From a virus, in the IMG/VR virus record IMGVR_UViG_3300025769_000146, positions 1 to 55,434 of that record: a stretch of DNA of 55,434 nt; one strand, 5' to 3'. The notes below the pieces were generated by a model that did not search any database, had not been told where the DNA came from, and was given only the letters and a program-made list of their open reading frames with translations. The position numbers were made by a program, and so were the translations under genes. How positions within the stretch are numbered: position 1 is the stretch's first letter; the number at the start of each line of letters is the position of its first letter. Shown here one piece after another: positions 54,801 through 55,434 of this stretch.

Positions 54801-55434
54801 TTCAACATCCGAAACGGGCATTACTACTCGTCGGGCGAGAAGTACGCCAATGCGGGTAATGGTGCCGTTCACGTTGAGATCAACACAGACTCGACGGCGG
54901 GTGTGTTCCGCATCCGCAACTCGAACAGTACCGGGGTGGCTGCGAATGATCCGGTGACGTTCAACAACTTCTTCGAGATCGACACTAGCTCACTCACCTG
55001 GTCTACGACCGAAGGCGGTACAACGGACTTCCGCGTTACCTCGTCGGGACTCATCACCGCTGGTGAGTGGGATGCCACCACAATCGCCGTCGATCACGGT
55101 GGCACAGGGATTACCGGTGGCATAGCCGCCGACCAATTCCTGATCGGTGACGGGACAGGAAGCCCTTATGTCGCTTCCGGCGCGAACCTCGTGTGGTCGG
55201 GTACGCAACTCACGATCAATAACGCGACGATAACGCACACGGGCACGGGTGGGTTCGTTGGTGATGGGTCAGGGCTGACAGACATCTCTGCTGACAATCT
55301 CACCCTGAACGCGACAGTCGCCACGAACACCTACTATCCGGTATGGTCCGACGCCACTTCGGGTTCGGGCCAGACGACCTTTGGTGACAACGTAATAAGA
55401 GTCGTCATCGGTACGCCGGATGAGGTTACGATTG
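51849..55434 (+). CDS. Tail fibre, N-terminal part (3' truncated by window edge)
   Basis: ATG 51849 follows AAGGG 5 bases upstream; the frame is open to the right edge (at least 1195 codons). The N-terminal 110 residues are a distinct docking-type beta domain (ECxIQLNPGPNTLSY-like). Then there are three related modules at about 52560, 53250 and 53975 with 'W/L-Q-F-G-x-G-x-D-Y-W-(F/M)-E-Y-N' and 'Q-F-E-F-W-T-T'. The C-terminal 300 residues of this piece are a different domain set (VDHGGTGITGG, GDGSGLTDIS), common in tail fibre ends. Confidence 0.75.
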   Translation, partial: MAVIGQYKCEIQLNPGPNTLSYRIVVEGYHLGSTDSGPNVEQDWQHTYDWNVGAASTPESHVLRHTDQDLAATIPINPANELYFLPDIGANVLEVTLTPYDAVDGAQGSGTAGDPQTLYLGTPASSSVMRAENAGGDNIVAPLMKGTGGITMTFANSVIEVDGSGAGGATTLAALTDTTISSPGVGEYLRHDGTDWKNAAITEADITDGTLLARLAGTETITGAWLFSTNATVGDDVAWQFGSGTDYWFEYNSTGTQFEFWTTDSNGAGLDGLVFSVEDGTDDVVFTGIIDPLAIQFGNDPANDGEVRLPNLGDISWRNAANNANVTITVGTDDEVSVGAILRPDGNNTRDLGTTDERWATLYVNNIVGASIVSSVSVHNGLEDTGSGSAPNIGLDLTSTDNYIFAGTNEESSPIPSGARIAFSDTDNDVKRAFVSDLPFPEQTASESITGTWTFNATTTVADDQLWQFGTSGDYWMEYNTTGTQFEFWTTNADGAGADGLIFTVDDGTDDVNFTGLITPLALKVGATPASAGSVRLTNNQEVYWRNFANSADLGFYVGVDDELTVNTILRPSGDGTLDLGTSDERWQTVYTDDIVVTNGLVTSVSTTANNHGLTISPTSGDVLVSINYGSGADALIGGAAASAITVEGLDAVLVGDGGVTGPTEAVVLNTIPLTVFSKGNFLESGDNATISGSWTFNSDATLGDNVALQFGAGPDYWFEYNSAGTQFEFWTTDANGAGLDALLMSVSDGGTVVDFNGQVITPAIRVGGGPQSSTGEVRLSYTDTIAWRNSGDTADVIALTVDDTDNLLVTPTDLRPATDGGTDLGTNLIRYGHIYTDNITVSNGLVTSVSEATNGGITVSPTSGAVLVGIRLTGTDNYIIEAPDLRGTGISTSARVAYSDASNNVQYGNVSDLPFYDTATGILEGDIVDGSILARLAADEVVSGSYRFSNQTTTFSNANAEILFDGIGTTALTRITRNDGNGNFNIRNGHYYSSGEKYANAGNGAVHVEINTDSTAGVFRIRNSNSTGVAANDPVTFNNFFEIDTSSLTWSTTEGGTTDFRVTSSGLITAGEWDATTIAVDHGGTGITGGIAADQFLIGDGTGSPYVASGANLVWSGTQLTINNATITHTGTGGFVGDGSGLTDISADNLTLNATVATNTYYPVWSDATSGSGQTTFGDNVIRVVIGTPDEVTI
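52560..54145 (+). repeat. Three tandem fibre modules of about 700 bp
   Basis: Corresponding module starts are near 52563, 53250 and 53974 (steps about 685 and 724 bp). Each has the pattern QFGxGxDYWxEYNxxGTQFEFWTT at the start and 'R-x-(S/N)-G-D-G-T-x-D-L-G-T' then 'V-S-x-N-G-L' at the end. Similar but diverged at DNA level, so duplicated long ago. Such repeats probably set fibre length. Confidence 0.6.

Noticed and set aside
1-55434. CRISPR arrays, insertion sequences and transposases
   Set aside because: No repeat-spacer pattern, terminal inverted repeats with target duplication, or transposase motifs were found. The repeats seen are coding modules or short binding-site-like elements.

Overview
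The window is almost the whole genome, or a very large part, of a tailed double-stranded DNA bacteriophage (Caudoviricetes). It carries a terminase, portal, scaffold, capsid, tail-tube, tape-measure and tail-fibre series, with phage-type replication and recombination genes, and no cellular housekeeping genes. The 961-residue tape measure and a lambda-type G/GT frameshift in the tail assembly chaperone point to a long, non-contractile (siphovirus-like) tail. A tyrosine recombinase suggests temperate ancestry, but I found no convincing repressor or attP. The host cannot be named from the sequence. Both window ends lie inside what looks like one tail-fibre gene: it starts at 51849 and runs off the right edge, and its apparent C-terminus enters at the left edge.

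Layout. (1) 1-4.1 kb, plus strand: tail-fibre C-terminus, small virion or membrane proteins, and a probable lysis cassette (two-TM holin-like protein, DUF5675-like protein, membrane-anchored protein). (2) 4.1-10.7 kb, plus: metallophosphoesterase, small HTH protein, a hairpin that masks a ribosome binding site, RecE-like exonuclease, Sak4/RecA-like ATPase, lytic transglycosylase, dATP/dGTP diphosphohydrolase-like protein, a putative helicase loader, DnaB helicase and a RusA-like resolvase. (3) 10.8-18.8 kb, plus: a second virion or tail-accessory locus with large Thr/Ser/Gly-rich beta proteins. (4) 18.9-21.4 kb, plus: small proteins, a DUF2786 protein and a tyrosine recombinase with an unusual C-terminal extension, closed by a bidirectional terminator. 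(5) 21.6-27.3 kb, minus: PAPS-reductase-like protein, CHC2 zinc-finger protein, a tmRNA-like RNA, SSB, a C5-cytosine methyltransferase and small proteins. (6) 27.5-29.85 kb, plus: nine tightly packed small genes of unknown function, ending in a terminator. (7) 30.4-32.1 kb, plus: a four-gene island of different base composition, including a DUF7227-like protein, ending in a terminator. (8) 32.7-55.4 kb, plus: packaging, head and tail genes.

How it works together. DnaB, the probable loader, the stand-alone CHC2 protein and SSB, with no DNA polymerase, imply replication by host polymerase recruited by phage proteins. RecE-like nuclease, Sak4-like annealase, SSB and RusA form a recombination module. 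The methyltransferase and PAPS-reductase-like gene hint at DNA modification. The late region follows canonical order: small terminase, large terminase, portal, scaffold, decoration, major capsid, connectors, tail tube, chaperone, tape measure, tail tip and fibre.

The most unusual item is a 79-nt minus-strand element at 24161-24239. It has the complete tRNA-like domain of a tmRNA (acceptor stem with G3-U70, the GGTTTCGAC element, a P2-like stem, the GGAC linker and a T-arm) but no mRNA-like domain. Other items worth a second look are a long second reading frame inside the methyltransferase gene, and two arrays of short repeats spaced about 12 bp apart on either side of the terminase genes.
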